Shown here: piece by piece, positions 15,030-23,196 of the stretch | Layout of the letters: each line of letters starts with the position of its first letter | Numbering within the stretch: the first letter of the stretch is position 1 | From: Nocardioides sp. | GTDB lineage: Bacteria; Actinomycetota; Actinomycetes; Propionibacteriales; Nocardioidaceae | NCBI RefSeq assembly: GCF_025964975.1 | Contig: NZ_JAOPXV010000011.1 | Span: forward strand, 1 to 32,456 | Reading direction: 5' to 3' | Length of the DNA stretch: 32,456 nucleotides | The notes under the pieces: generated by a model | Seen by the model: only the letters and a program-made list of their open reading frames with translations | Databases searched by the model: none | What the model was told of the DNA's origin: nothing | Made by a program: the position numbers and the translations under genes

Positions 15030-15527
15030 TCAGCTGCGGTAGGGCTCCGCGTCGACGATGTCGACCTGGATCTCCTTGCCGTTGGGCGCGGTGTAGGAAA
15101 CCGTCTCGCCCTTGTCGTGGCCGTTGATGGCAGCGCCCATGGCTGACTGCGGCGAGTACACGGCCAACGTGTCGCCCTCGGCGAGGTTCTCCCGCGCACC
15201 GAGCAGGAACTTCTCGGTCTCGTCCTCGCCGGTGAACCGGACGGTCACCACCATGCCGGGTTCCACGACACCGTCGTTGGCCGGCGTCTCGCCGACCTCG
15301 GCGCGGCGCAGCATGTCCTCGAGCTGACGGATCCGGGCCTCCTGCTTGCCCTGCTCGTCCTTGGCCGCGTGGTAGCCGCTGTTCTCCTTGAGGTCGCCCT
15401 CGTCGCGCGCGGCTGAGATCTTCTCGATGATCTCCGCGCGGCGCGGGCCCCTGAGGTCGTCCAGCTCGGCGGTGAGCTTGTCGAAGGCGTCCTGCGTGAG
15501 CCAGATGGTGCCGGCGTCCTGGGTCAT
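15030..15527 (-). CDS. greA: Transcription elongation factor GreA
   Basis: 165 residues. The N-terminal coiled coil (about 1-80: WLTQDAFDKLTAELDDLRG, AARDEGDLKENSGYHAAKDE) carries the conserved D-E/G-D-L-x-E-N tip acidic motif that reaches into the RNA polymerase secondary channel and supports cleavage of backtracked RNA. The C-terminal FKBP-like domain has PGMVVTVRF, YSPQSAMGAAINGHDKGE and TAPNGKEIQVDIV. ATG at 15527 has TAGGAG upstream. In this gene order (greA - DUF4307 - mca) the three often cluster in actinobacteria. TAACCT at 15664-15669 (minus strand) is a possible -10 with a leader of about 130 nt. Confidence 0.96.
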   Translation of the reverse strand: MTQDAGTIWLTQDAFDKLTAELDDLRGPRRAEIIEKISAARDEGDLKENSGYHAAKDEQGKQEARIRQLEDMLRRAEVGETPANDGVVEPGMVVTVRFTGEDETEKFLLGARENLAEGDTLAVYSPQSAMGAAINGHDKGETVSYTAPNGKEIQVDIVDAEPYRS

Positions 15528-15678
15528 GTCGGTGTGCTCCTACTAGGTGGAAACGCACATTGTCGCGTCCACTCGGTGGTGGTGTGGTGGTCCTGCTCCG
15601 AAGCCGTTCGGCTCGCGCTCGCAGCCGCGCAATGGGCGGTCGCTGCCGGGCGGGCAGATGATCAGGTTAGCAAGTCGG

Positions 15679-15698
15679 GCCGATCGGTGCAGATCGGC
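15679..15698 (-). terminator. Hairpin downstream of the DUF4307 gene
   Basis: GCCGATC and GATCGGC form a perfect 7-bp stem around GGTGCA, 25 bp past the DUF4307 stop and ahead of greA on the same strand. No U-tract follows. It may be a terminator or an attenuating structure in the 195-bp gap, which otherwise shows nothing. Confidence 0.35.
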
Positions 15699-15722
15699 GC
15701 GGCGAACTGTGCTGGGGCACCC

Positions 15723-16157
15723 TCACCGAGGTCGCGGGTCAGTGGGGGTCGAGCAGCCGATCAGCTCGACCCTGAAGGCCCGCCGATCGGTGCGGATGGT
15801 GACGTCGTTGCGACCCTGGACGGGGGTGAACGAGACTTCGCCGACGATCGTGCGGTCCGCGGCGAAGGCGGTCACCCGACAGCTGGCGACCACATCGCCG
15901 AGATCGCCCTCGAGTCGTACGGCGACGTGCGCGACCACGGAGCTGTCGCTCGCCACGTCGAAGCCGACCAGGTTGGACTCAGCCGACGGCGTGGCGTTCA
16001 CCCACGCGATCCAGGCGACCCAGCCGATGAACACTGCACCCAGCACGGCCACGGCGCCGATGAGTGCCCGTCGGCGCCAGGGCGGCGGTGCGGCGTACCG
16101 CTGCGCGAGGTCGCTGTCCGCTGCAGCCGCGGGACGGGGTGCTGCCGGCTCGGTCAC
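15723..16157 (-). CDS. DUF4307 membrane protein
   Basis: 144 residues: a polar N-terminus (RYAAPPPWRRR), one membrane helix (about 31-52, LIGAVAVLGAVFIGWVAW), then an extracytoplasmic beta-rich domain with GFDVASDSSVVAHVAV and VASCRVTAFAADRTIVG. This is the DUF4307 architecture seen next to mca in many actinobacteria. No activity is known. The GTG start 16157 is preceded by TACGCT at 7 nt. The promoter is back to back with that of mca. Confidence 0.85.
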   Translation of the reverse strand: MTEPAAPRPAAAADSDLAQRYAAPPPWRRRALIGAVAVLGAVFIGWVAWIAWVNATPSAESNLVGFDVASDSSVVAHVAVRLEGDLGDVVASCRVTAFAADRTIVGEVSFTPVQGRNDVTIRTDRRAFRVELIGCSTPTDPRPR

Positions 16158-16164
16158 AGCGCCC

Positions 16165-16170
16165 AGCGTA
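16165..16170 (-). promoter_or_regulatory. -10 box TACGCT of the DUF4307 gene
   Basis: On the minus strand TACGCT ends 7 nt before the GTG at 16157. Only 7 bp separate it from the mca -10 box on the other strand. Confidence 0.5.
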
Positions 16171-16177
16171 GAGAACC

Positions 16178-16183
16178 TAGACT
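16178..16183 (+). promoter_or_regulatory. -10 box TAGACT of mca
   Basis: TAGACT ends 7 nt before the ATG at 16191; the transcript is probably leaderless. Its -35 region would fall inside the DUF4307 5' coding end. Confidence 0.5.
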
Positions 16184-16190
16184 CAACCGC

Positions 16191-17108
16191 ATGTCGCAGC
16201 CTGCCTCCTCTGCCGCATCCGACGCCACGACGCTGCCGCGCGCCGGATATCGCCTGATGCATGTCCACGCCCACCCGGACGACGAGTCGAGCAAGGGTGC
16301 GGCCTCGACGGCGAAGTATGTCGCCGAGGGGGTCGACGTCCATGTCGCCACCTGCACCGGCGGCGAGCGCGGCTCGATCCTGAACCCGAAGATGGACCGG
16401 CCCGACATCCTGGAGAACATCACCGAGGTCCGCCGCCAGGAGATGGAGCGGGCGCGCGACATCCTCGGCATCCGGCAGGACTGGCTGGGCTTCATCGACT
16501 CGGGCTGGCCCGAGGGCGACCCGCTGCCGCCGCTGCCGCAGGGGTGCTTCGGCCTCGTCGACGTCGAGGTCGGCGCCGAGCCGCTGGTGAGGCTGATCCG
16601 CGAGTTCCGTCCGCACGTGCTGACGACCTACGACGAGAACGGAGGCTACCCGCACCCCGACCACATCATGTGCCACAAGATCTCCGTCGAGGCGTTCCAC
16701 GCTGCGGGAGACCCTGAGCGCTACCCCGAGGCGGGGGAGCCGTGGCAGCCCCTCAAGCTCTACTACCAGCACGGCCACAGCCGGCCCAAGGCCGTTGCGC
16801 TCCACGAAGCGATGCTCGCCCACGACCTGGAGTCCCCGTGGGCCGAGCGGCTCGCGAAGTGGAAGGAGCGTCCCGACTCCGATGCCCGGGTGACGACGAA
16901 GGTGCCGTGCTCGGACTACTTCGGCGTCCGCGACCAGGCCCTGCTCGCGCACGCCACGCAGATCGACCCGGACGGCTGGTTCTTCTCCATCCCGCGGGAG
17001 ATCCAGGCAGCGACCTGGCCGACGGAGGACTTCGAGCTGGTCGTGAGCCACGTCGCTTCCGAGCTCCCGGAGGACGACCTCTTCGCCGGCATCACCGCTC
17101 CCGCCTGA
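16191..17108 (+). CDS. mca: Mycothiol S-conjugate amidase
   Basis: 305 residues, LmbE/PIG-L fold zinc hydrolase. HAHPDDESS (H28, D31 region) and GGYPHPDHIMCH (H155, H158 region) hold the zinc and the catalytic Asp. VATCTGGERGSILNP and DSGWPEGDPLPPLP follow the Mca rather than the MshB pattern, as does the KVPCSDYFGVRDQALLAHAT segment near the C-terminus. Mca cleaves mycothiol S-conjugates into a mercapturic acid, which is exported, and GlcN-Ins, which is recycled. Its presence is the best single marker that the host makes mycothiol. It is followed at 12 bp by a small membrane protein gene. Confidence 0.93.
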   Translation: MSQPASSAASDATTLPRAGYRLMHVHAHPDDESSKGAASTAKYVAEGVDVHVATCTGGERGSILNPKMDRPDILENITEVRRQEMERARDILGIRQDWLGFIDSGWPEGDPLPPLPQGCFGLVDVEVGAEPLVRLIREFRPHVLTTYDENGGYPHPDHIMCHKISVEAFHAAGDPERYPEAGEPWQPLKLYYQHGHSRPKAVALHEAMLAHDLESPWAERLAKWKERPDSDARVTTKVPCSDYFGVRDQALLAHATQIDPDGWFFSIPREIQAATWPTEDFELVVSHVASELPEDDLFAGITAPA

Positions 17109-17120
17109 GAGACTGGTCCC

Positions 17121-17381
17121 ATGCTCACCGTGCTGACTGCCACCCAAGAGGGACCCGCACCCGAGGACGTCAAGGCCGGATGGGTGGCGCTGATCATCTT
17201 CCTGCTGCTCGTCGGTGCGGTCGCCCTGCTGGGCTTCAGCCTGTTCAAGCACCTGCGCATCTCGCGCGAGTCCAGGGATCTCGGCCTGTACGGCGACAGC
17301 ACGGACAGCCCCGGCAGCACGGGCAGCCCCGACAGCACGGACGACCCGGCGACACCGGGCGGGTCGACACAGTCGTCCTGA
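17121..17381 (+). CDS. Small single-pass membrane protein downstream of mca
   Basis: 86 residues with one helix (about 22-43, GWVALIIFLLLVGAVALLGF) and a short basic segment (KHLRISRESRD), which implies an outside N-terminus and inside C-terminus. The last 30 residues are a Ser/Thr/Asp/Pro/Gly low-complexity tail with STDSPGSTGSPDSTDDP. Small proteins like this commonly follow mca in actinobacteria; function unknown. GAGACT, near the TAGACT box of mca, lies 6 nt before the ATG. It ends 2 bp before the convergent hydrolase stop. Confidence 0.78.
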   Translation: MLTVLTATQEGPAPEDVKAGWVALIIFLLLVGAVALLGFSLFKHLRISRESRDLGLYGDSTDSPGSTGSPDSTDDPATPGGSTQSS

Positions 17382-17383
17382 GG

Positions 17384-18172
17384 TCAGGAGGGTGCCGCGA
17401 GGTGCTCGATGATGGCCGCGGTGACGACCTCGGGCTGCTCGACGTTGGCTAAATGGGCGGCGCCGGGCACGACGAGGAGGCGACCGTCCGCGACGTCCTC
17501 TGCGATGGTCCTGAGGTGCTCCGGCGGAGTCGCTGGGTCGTCGGCGCCGGCGATCGCCAGGGTGGGCGCGGTGATCCGCGCCAGGTCGTCGCGCAGGTCC
17601 AGCGCGGCGACCGCCTCGCAGCATGACGCGTAGCCCTCGGACGGGGTGTCGGCGATGCTCGCGACCCATTGCTCCCTGACCTGCGGCTGGGCGGCGAGGT
17701 AGGGGGCGGTGAACCATCGCCCGACGACGGTCTCCGCCACGGCGCTGGTGCCGGAGGTCCGCACCACGGCTGCCCGCTCGTGCCAGGCGCTGGCGGGTGC
17801 GAGCCGGGCGCTCGTGGACACGACCACGAGCCGCTGGACGCGCTCGGGGTTGCGCGCTGCCACCCGCATCGAGGTCATCGCGCCGAGCGACAGACCGACG
17901 AGGTGCGCCCGCTCCACTCCCAGGGTGTCGAGGAGGGTGACCACGTCGTCGGCCAGGTCGTCGATGTTGTAGGGCCCGGGCGGCACGGGGGAGCCGCCGT
18001 GGCCGCGCATGTCGTAGCGGACCACCCGGAATTGCTCGGTGAGCGCCTCGGCCTGGGCGTCCCACATGGCGTGGGTGGCGCCGAGGGAGTTCGACAGCAC
18101 GACGACCGGTGCGTCCGGGCGCCCGGTGACGACGTGGTGGACGGGCACGCCCGACCTCGGTCGACCCGTCAT
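17384..18172 (-). CDS. pcaD: Alpha/beta hydrolase, 3-oxoadipate enol-lactonase-like
   Basis: 262 residues. The fold reads VVVLSNSLGATHAMWDAQ (oxyanion), VRYDMRGHGGSPVPPGPY, VGLSLGAMTSMRVAA (nucleophile Ser in G-L-S-L-G), TLAIAGADDPATPP (Asp) and VPGAAHLANVEQPE (His). Order and lengths match PcaD, which opens the enol-lactone of 3-oxoadipate in the beta-ketoadipate pathway. The start ATG 18172 overlaps the stop of the thiolase by one base (TGATG), so the two are translationally coupled. No pcaGHB or pcaIJ genes are in the window, so the role in aromatic breakdown is inferred from this pair alone. Confidence 0.75.
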   Translation of the reverse strand: MTGRPRSGVPVHHVVTGRPDAPVVVLSNSLGATHAMWDAQAEALTEQFRVVRYDMRGHGGSPVPPGPYNIDDLADDVVTLLDTLGVERAHLVGLSLGAMTSMRVAARNPERVQRLVVVSTSARLAPASAWHERAAVVRTSGTSAVAETVVGRWFTAPYLAAQPQVREQWVASIADTPSEGYASCCEAVAALDLRDDLARITAPTLAIAGADDPATPPEHLRTIAEDVADGRLLVVPGAAHLANVEQPEVVTAAIIEHLAAPS

Positions 18173-19386
18173 CAGCCCACCCGCTCGAAGATCGCGGCGA
18201 GACCCTGGCCGCCCCCGATGCACATGGTCTCCAGGCCGTAGCGCGCCTCGCGGCGATGCATCTCGTGGCCCAGCGTGGCCAGGATGCGCGCGCCGGTGGC
18301 GCCGACCGGGTGGCCGAGGGAGATGCCGGAGCCGTTGGGGTTGAGGCGCTCGTCGTGGGCGTCGAGGCCCCACTCACGCAGGCAGGCCAGCACCTGGGCG
18401 GCGAACGCCTCGTTGAGCTCGATCAGGTCGATCTCGTCGAGGGTGAGCTCCGCTCGATCCAGCGCGGCCGCGGTCGCCGGCACCGGCCCGATGCCCATGA
18501 CCTCGGGTCCGACCCCCGCGACGGCCCACGACTTGAGGGAGAGGAGCGGACGGAGGCCCAGGCGCTCGGCGTCGGCGCGCGTGGTGACGACGCACATGGC
18601 GGCCCCGTCGTTCTGGCCGCTGGCGTTGCCGGCGGTGACGGTCGACCCGGGGTCGACCTTCTCCCGGACCGGCCGCAGCGCTGCGAGCTGCTCGAGCGTC
18701 GTGTCGGGGCGGGGGTGCTCGTCGCGGTCGACGACCACGTCGGGCTTGCCGCGTCGGCCCGGTACGGTGATCGGGACGAGCTCCGAGGCGAACCTGCCGG
18801 CGTCGTGGGCGGCAGCGGCCCGTTGCTGGGAGCGGACGGCAAGCTCGTCCTGCTCCTCTCGGGAGACCGAATACTCCCGCCGCAGGTTCTCCGCTGTCTC
18901 GAGCATCCCACCCGGGACGGGGTGGTCCTTGCCGCCGGCGGTCTCGCGGGCGCGGACCAGGCGGTCCATCAGCTCGACGCCGCCACTGCGGACGCCGGTA
19001 CGCAGACCCAGCGCGTAGTGCTCGACGTTGGACATCGACTCCACGCCACCGGCCACGATGACCGCTCCTCCTCCGCTGGCGATCTGCGCTGCGGCGTACA
19101 GGACGGCCTGCAGGCCCGAGCCGCAACGCCGGTCGAGCTGGAGCCCGGGAACACCCGTCCCGAGTCCGGCGTCGAGGGCAGCGATCCGGCCGATGGCGGG
19201 GTTCTCGCCGCTGGGGTAGCAGTTGCCCAGGATCACGTCGTCCACGTCGCCCTCCGTGAGACCGGTCCGGCGGACCAGCTCGGCCAGGGTCTGGGAAGCG
19301 AGGTCGACGGCGGAGAGTGGGGCGAGGGAGCCGCCGTAGCGGCCCACGGGCGTCCGCAGGGGCTCACAGATGACGATGTCGGGCAT
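18172..19386 (-). CDS. pcaF: Thiolase, beta-ketoadipyl-CoA / acetyl-CoA acyltransferase type
   Basis: 404 residues, complete degradative thiolase. C88 in LDRRCGSGLQAV is the nucleophile; NASGQNDGAAM, GHPVGATGARI (His) and MCIGGGQGLA (second Cys) complete the site. CEPLRTPVGRYGGSLAPL at the start is typical. It cleaves 3-oxoacyl-CoA with CoA. The coupled downstream pcaD-like gene favours beta-ketoadipyl-CoA as substrate, but other 3-oxoacyl-CoAs remain possible. ATG 19386 has TACCGT 6 nt upstream. The frame remains open upstream into the yihY remnant only because of the frameshift there. Confidence 0.83.
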   Translation of the reverse strand: MPDIVICEPLRTPVGRYGGSLAPLSAVDLASQTLAELVRRTGLTEGDVDDVILGNCYPSGENPAIGRIAALDAGLGTGVPGLQLDRRCGSGLQAVLYAAAQIASGGGAVIVAGGVESMSNVEHYALGLRTGVRSGGVELMDRLVRARETAGGKDHPVPGGMLETAENLRREYSVSREEQDELAVRSQQRAAAAHDAGRFASELVPITVPGRRGKPDVVVDRDEHPRPDTTLEQLAALRPVREKVDPGSTVTAGNASGQNDGAAMCVVTTRADAERLGLRPLLSLKSWAVAGVGPEVMGIGPVPATAAALDRAELTLDEIDLIELNEAFAAQVLACLREWGLDAHDERLNPNGSGISLGHPVGATGARILATLGHEMHRREARYGLETMCIGGGQGLAAIFERVG

Positions 19387-19392
19387 GGGTCG

Positions 19393-19398
19393 ACGGTA
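19393..19398 (-). promoter_or_regulatory. -10 box TACCGT of the thiolase gene
   Basis: On the minus strand TACCGT ends 6 nt before the ATG at 19386, the same spacing as the other leaderless boxes. It lies about 26 bp past the stop of the decayed yihY gene. Confidence 0.4.
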
Positions 19399-19423
19399 GT
19401 GCGTCGTGAGTGCAGTCATGCGC

Positions 19424-20430
19424 TCAGTCGTCGCCGGCGGTGTCATCGACCAGGCTGGGGTCGGACGTCCCGGGTCGGGCAGCGCGGGGTCGCCCGAGCC
19501 AGCCCGCAAGGCCTCGAGCTGGGCGCAGACGGCCGTGCCGAGGAACAGCGCGACCGAGGACAGCAGGGCCCACAGGAGCAGCGCGAAGATGCCGGCGAGC
19601 GGGCCGTACACGCTGCCAAACGACCCGCTCAACGAGACGTAGAGGGCCAGGCCGAGGGTGGCCAGCGCGCTCACCACGGCGGCGATACCGGCACCGAGGG
19701 CCAGCCAGGTCAGCGACGGCTGGCGACGGCGCGGGGCATGGTCCAGGAGCACCGCGATCGTCAGGACGAGAAGGGACAGGTTGATTGGCCAGCGCAGCAC
19801 GCTCCACCACTGGAGCGTGTCCGACGACCACCCGTAGTTGTCGACCATGGCCTGGCCCAGCGCGCTGCCCCCACGATCATCACAAAGCCGACGGCCACGG
19901 GGCCGGAGAGCACGCCCGTGAGGACGGCGGCGCGACCGTACTTCGCGAGCGCCTTGCGGTCGCGCCGGATGCCGTAGATGCGGTTGGCGCCGCGTTCGAC
20001 CTGCGTCATCGCCGTGGTCATCGAGAGCAGGGCGAAGCCGAGGCCGAACACCAGGGCCACCTCGCCGGCCTTCTCCGAATCGTCGGACTTCTCCACCGCG
20101 GACGTCAGCGCGTCGTCGCTGTCACCCGCGCCGGGCGACAGGGAGTCGACGACGTGTGCGACCACGTTCGCCGGCCGCTCCTCGTCGAGGTCGGCAGCCA
20201 GGCCGGTGAGGGCCAGGAGGAACGGCACCACCGCCAGGCAGGCCTGGAGGCCGAGCGCGGGAGTTGGTAAACCCGTCGCCGTACCGGAAGCGGCCGAAGG
20301 ACTCGACCGCCGCCACCCTCGTCAGGCCGTGCTTGCGTGCGGGGTGCCAGGCGGCGAGGGCGTCGAGCTCGTCGCCATCCATCTCGGTCGTCACGGGCAC
20401 GAGCCGGGCGGTCGTCCTGGGCGAAACCAT
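19424..20430 (-). pseudogene. YihY/BrkB-family membrane protein gene with three frameshifts
   Basis: Joining three frames gives a full YihY/BrkB protein: a soluble start (ARKHGLTRVAAVESFGRFRY), a first helix (LACVVPFLLALTGL-like), LLSMTTAMTQVERGANRIYG (family core), GVLSGPVAVGFVMIVG, DNYGWSSDTLQWWSVLRWP, WLALGAGIAAVVSALATLGL and GPLAGIFALLLWALLSSVAL. The breaks are near 20255-20260 (a GC lost in CGCGC), 19867-19872 (one base short in a run of five C) and 19468-19471 (one base short in CCC). With those bases restored the protein would end at 19424-19426. As printed it is interrupted. All three look like run-length losses, so sequencing error is a serious alternative to true decay. Confidence 0.82.
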
Positions 20431-20491
20431 AGATCCGCATCGACCGGGCAGTGATCGCGTGGTGTCGGTGGTGGGTGCCAGAGTGTCCTGC

Positions 20492-21424
20492 ATGCGATCT
20501 CGGGGGCTGGACGGACAGGTGCAGAGCGAGCCGCGCCGCTTCTACGACGGCGGGGTGCTGGCGATCGGGGACCGCATCGGCCTGCCCCCCGACCCCGAGG
20601 CCGACCCACGGATCGTGCTCGAACGGCACCTGCCGGACGGCGTCGAGATCTTCAGCCTCGCGCGCCGGATCGCCTACCGCGACCGGGTGCTCGGTGAGCT
20701 CCTGGTGCCCGCGTCACCCGACTTCCGCACCGACCTGACCTCGACCCCGGCGCTCTTCACCTGGTTGGTCCCCAAGACCGGGGCGCACCTGCCCGCCGCG
20801 CTGGTGCACGACGCGCTGGTCGACGGCGGTGGCGCGCCCTCCTACACGTCCACGGAGGGCCACGCCGTCACTCGGGTGGAGGCCGACCGGGTCTTCCGCG
20901 ACGCCATGGCAGACACCGGCACCGGCATCATCCGTCGCTGGATCGTGTGGTCGGCCGTGACGGCGGCGACGATCTTCGTGCCGGGTGGTCTGCCGTGGCC
21001 GACAGCCACGAGATGGGCCCACCGCGCGGGAGTGGCAGTCTCGCTCGCGGTGATCGTCTATCTCGGCTACAGCGCCACCGGCGATCTGTTCGACCGTGCG
21101 TGGCCTCTCGCCTGGCAGGTGCCCTGGATGGGGGACCACCTCTGGTGGGTGGAGGTCCTTGGCGGGTTGACCGGCGCGATCGTGATCCCGTTGGTGCTCA
21201 GCCTGCTGTGGGGCCGTTTCCGCGTGGCCGGTGCCATCGCCGGGACGACGCTGGCCGTCCTGCTGCACGTCAGCGTCGCCCTGGGCTTGATCTCACTGGG
21301 CTATCTCGTCCTGGAGCGGCTCTCGGTGCGTGCACCGCTGGTCGCGCGAGCCGTGGCGATCACTTCTGCCTTCGCCGCCCTGGCGGGTTTCGCCTGCTTC
21401 ACCCTGGGCAGCCCGCCGGGTTGA
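20492..21424 (+). CDS. DUF1353 domain protein with C-terminal membrane helices
   Basis: 310 residues. Residues about 50-150 are the DUF1353 domain: ARRIAYRDRVLGELLVPA, DFRTDLTSTPALFTWLVPK, GAHLPAALVHDALVDGGG (the conserved A-A-x-x-H-D-x-L) and RVEADRVFRDAMADTG. The second half has about five hydrophobic helices (WSAVTAATIFVPGGL, VAVSLAVIVYLGYSA, GLTGAIVIPLVLSLL, TTLAVLLHVSVALGLISLG, AITSAFAALAGFACF). DUF1353 alone is common in phage and bacteria and lacks a known activity; the membrane fusion is less usual. ATG 20492 is chosen because family homology starts soon after; the frame is open further upstream. Confidence 0.78.
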   Translation: MRSRGLDGQVQSEPRRFYDGGVLAIGDRIGLPPDPEADPRIVLERHLPDGVEIFSLARRIAYRDRVLGELLVPASPDFRTDLTSTPALFTWLVPKTGAHLPAALVHDALVDGGGAPSYTSTEGHAVTRVEADRVFRDAMADTGTGIIRRWIVWSAVTAATIFVPGGLPWPTATRWAHRAGVAVSLAVIVYLGYSATGDLFDRAWPLAWQVPWMGDHLWWVEVLGGLTGAIVIPLVLSLLWGRFRVAGAIAGTTLAVLLHVSVALGLISLGYLVLERLSVRAPLVARAVAITSAFAALAGFACFTLGSPPG

Positions 21425-21426
21425 GT

Positions 21427-21476
21427 GACCTCAGCGCAGCAAGTAGGTCGCGACCTCAGCGCAGCGAGTAGGTCGC
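21427..21476. repeat. 25-bp tandem duplication at the 3' end of the hemolysin-III gene
   Basis: Units 21427-21451 and 21452-21476 differ at one base (A or G at unit position 15). On the minus strand the second unit encodes the last codons and stop of the hemolysin-III gene (ATYSLR), and the first unit repeats that coding end just after the stop. Confidence 0.85.
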
Positions 21477-22178
21477 GACCGAGACGCCGACGTAGTGGCT
21501 GACGAAGGCCAGGATGGTGAAGGTGTGGAAGACCTCGTGGAAGCCGAACCACTGCGGCCACGGGTTGGGCCGCTTCATGCCGTAGATGACGCCGCCGATC
21601 GTGTAGAAGGCGCCGCCGACCGCGACCAGGGTGATGACCACGGTGCCGGTGCCGGCGCCGTAGCGCTCCATGGCGCCAGTGACGAAGTCGCCGAAGAAGA
21701 AGACCGGGGCCCAGCCCAGGGCGATGTAGATGGGCGCGGACAGCCAACGCGGGGCGCCGGTCCACAGCAGCTTCATCAGGACTCCGGCGATCGCGCCGCC
21801 CCAGACGATGGTGAGCATCGTCCACCGCTCGCGACCCTCGAGCAGCAACAGCGCGAACGGCGTGCAGGACCCCGCGATCAACAAGAAGATGTTGGAGTGG
21901 TCGAAGCTCCTCAGGCGCGCGTGCGCCGTGGGTGACCAGTTGCCCCGGTGATAGATCGCGGAGACGGCGAAGAGCAGCAGTGCGGTCCCGGCGAAGACGG
22001 CAGAGCCGGTCCGGGTGACGCCATCGGGGGACAACGCCACCAGCACGACGCCCGCGAGGAGGGCGAGCGGGGCGACGGCCAGGTGCAGCCAACCGCGCAG
22101 TCGCGGCTTCGCCTCAGCGATCGCGTCCTCGACGCGCCCGGAGAACTCGTCGAAACGGTCTCGCAGGATGTCGGTCAT
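21456..22178 (-). CDS. Hemolysin III / PAQR-family membrane protein
   Basis: 240 residues, seven predicted helices (for example LHLAVAPLALLAGVVLVAL, SAVFAGTALLLFAVSAIYH, FLLIAGSCTPFALLLLEG, IYIALGWAPVFFFGDF, VVITLVAVGGAFYTIGGVIY). The metal-site motifs of the PAQR superfamily are present: SAIYHRGNWS, DHSNIFLLIAGS and FHEVFHTFTILAFVSHY. Such YqfA/HlyIII proteins are predicted zinc-dependent membrane hydrolases of unknown substrate; the hemolysin name is historical. ATG 22178 has TACGTT 6 nt upstream. It is divergent from the cis-prenyltransferase gene. Confidence 0.9.
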   Translation of the reverse strand: MTDILRDRFDEFSGRVEDAIAEAKPRLRGWLHLAVAPLALLAGVVLVALSPDGVTRTGSAVFAGTALLLFAVSAIYHRGNWSPTAHARLRSFDHSNIFLLIAGSCTPFALLLLEGRERWTMLTIVWGGAIAGVLMKLLWTGAPRWLSAPIYIALGWAPVFFFGDFVTGAMERYGAGTGTVVITLVAVGGAFYTIGGVIYGMKRPNPWPQWFGFHEVFHTFTILAFVSHYVGVSVATYSLR

Positions 22179-22184
22179 GCACAA

Positions 22185-22190
22185 AACGTA
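22185..22190 (-). promoter_or_regulatory. -10 box TACGTT of the hemolysin-III gene
   Basis: On the minus strand TACGTT ends 6 nt before the ATG at 22178, consistent with a leaderless transcript. Confidence 0.5.
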
Positions 22191-22265
22191 CGCGACAGGG
22201 GGTCGTATGTGCCCCGAACGCGAGGCACTTCACCTCCAGCGCCACCCCGTGGGGTGGGACCTCGC

Positions 22266-22271
22266 TACGAT
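22266..22271 (+). promoter_or_regulatory. -10 box TACGAT of the cis-prenyltransferase gene
   Basis: TACGAT ends 6 nt before the GTG at 22278, consistent with a leaderless transcript. Confidence 0.5.
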
Positions 22272-22277
22272 CGGGGC

Positions 22278-23057
22278 GTGGCGAAGGTGAGGGACGCGGT
22301 GCGGCGGGTGCTCTACCCCGCCTACGAGCACCGCTTGGCGAAGTTCCTCCCGGCCGACCGCATTCCCCAGCACATCGGGGTGATGCTCGACGGGAACCGT
22401 CGCTGGGCCAAGGCGGTCGGACTCGACACCGCGGGGGGCTACCAAGCGGGTGCCGACAACATCTTCCCGCTGCTCGGCTGGTGTGAGGAGGTCGGCGTCA
22501 AGGTCGTCACCCTGTGGTTGCTCTCGAGTGACAACCTCACCAACCGCCCGCCCGAGCAGATGGCCGGGCTGCTCGCGATCATCGAGGGGGCGGTCGAGTC
22601 ACTGGCTGCGCAGAAGAAGTGGCGCATCCATCCCGTCGGGGCCCTCGACCTGCTGCCGGCGCCGACCGCCGAGAAGCTCAAGGCTGCCGAGGACGAGACC
22701 CGCGACATCCGCGGCATCCTGGTCAACATCGCCGTGGGGTACGGCGGTCGCCGTGAGATCGCCGACGCCGTCCGCTCGCTCATGCAGGAGCATGCGGCGC
22801 TCGGCACCACCCTGGAAGAGCTGGCCGACGTCATCGACGTCGAGCACATCGCCGACCACCTCTACACCAAGGGCCAGCCCGACCCCGACCTGGTGATCCG
22901 CACCTCGGGCGAGCAGCGTCTGGGCGGGTTCCTGCTGTGGCAGAGCGCGCACTCCGAGTTCTACTTCTGCGAGGCCCTGTGGCCCGACTTCCGTCGAGTC
23001 GACTTCCTCCGGGCCATCCGTGCCTATGCCGAGCGGGAGCGTCGCTTCGGGTCCTGA
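22278..23057 (+). CDS. uppS: Isoprenyl transferase (short-chain cis-prenyltransferase type)
   Basis: 259 residues. The cis-prenyltransferase signatures are present: GVMLDGNRRWAK (catalytic D38 and diphosphate-binding loop), GADNIFPLLGWCEEVGVK, TLWLLSSDNLTNRP, AVGYGGRREIADAVRSL, and DPDLVIRTSGEQRLGGFLLW with QSAHSEFYF. Closeness to the mycobacterial Rv1086 type (DNRRWAK loop, S-S-D-N-L-x-x-R-x) suggests a (Z,E)-farnesyl or short-chain product rather than C55, but chain length cannot be set by eye. It condenses isopentenyl diphosphate onto an allylic diphosphate, supplying lipid carriers for cell-wall synthesis. GTG start 22278 with a TACGAT box. It is followed by a 300-bp gap and then phoH2. 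Confidence 0.9.
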   Translation: MAKVRDAVRRVLYPAYEHRLAKFLPADRIPQHIGVMLDGNRRWAKAVGLDTAGGYQAGADNIFPLLGWCEEVGVKVVTLWLLSSDNLTNRPPEQMAGLLAIIEGAVESLAAQKKWRIHPVGALDLLPAPTAEKLKAAEDETRDIRGILVNIAVGYGGRREIADAVRSLMQEHAALGTTLEELADVIDVEHIADHLYTKGQPDPDLVIRTSGEQRLGGFLLWQSAHSEFYFCEALWPDFRRVDFLRAIRAYAERERRFGS

Positions 23058-23196
23058 GCTCGACCCCACCCGTCCGGACAGGGGTCGCGAACCGTTCACC
23101 CCGCGTTCTGGCGTGTCGCGGCGGATGGCTTGCCTCCCGGGCGTACTTTCGGAGATATCGGCGGGTGGGGAAGCCTGCTGAATCGGAGGCCAGCTC

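Noticed and set aside
17280..17375. Possible CRISPR-like repeats in the Ser/Pro/Gly-coding tail
   Set aside because: The ACAGC/CCCGG repeats are codon-level low complexity in the small membrane protein; no spacers.
18172..19848. A 558-residue YihY-thiolase fusion protein
   Set aside because: The fusion arises only from the frameshift at 19468-19471 that skips the yihY stop; the thiolase has its own ATG and TACCGT box.
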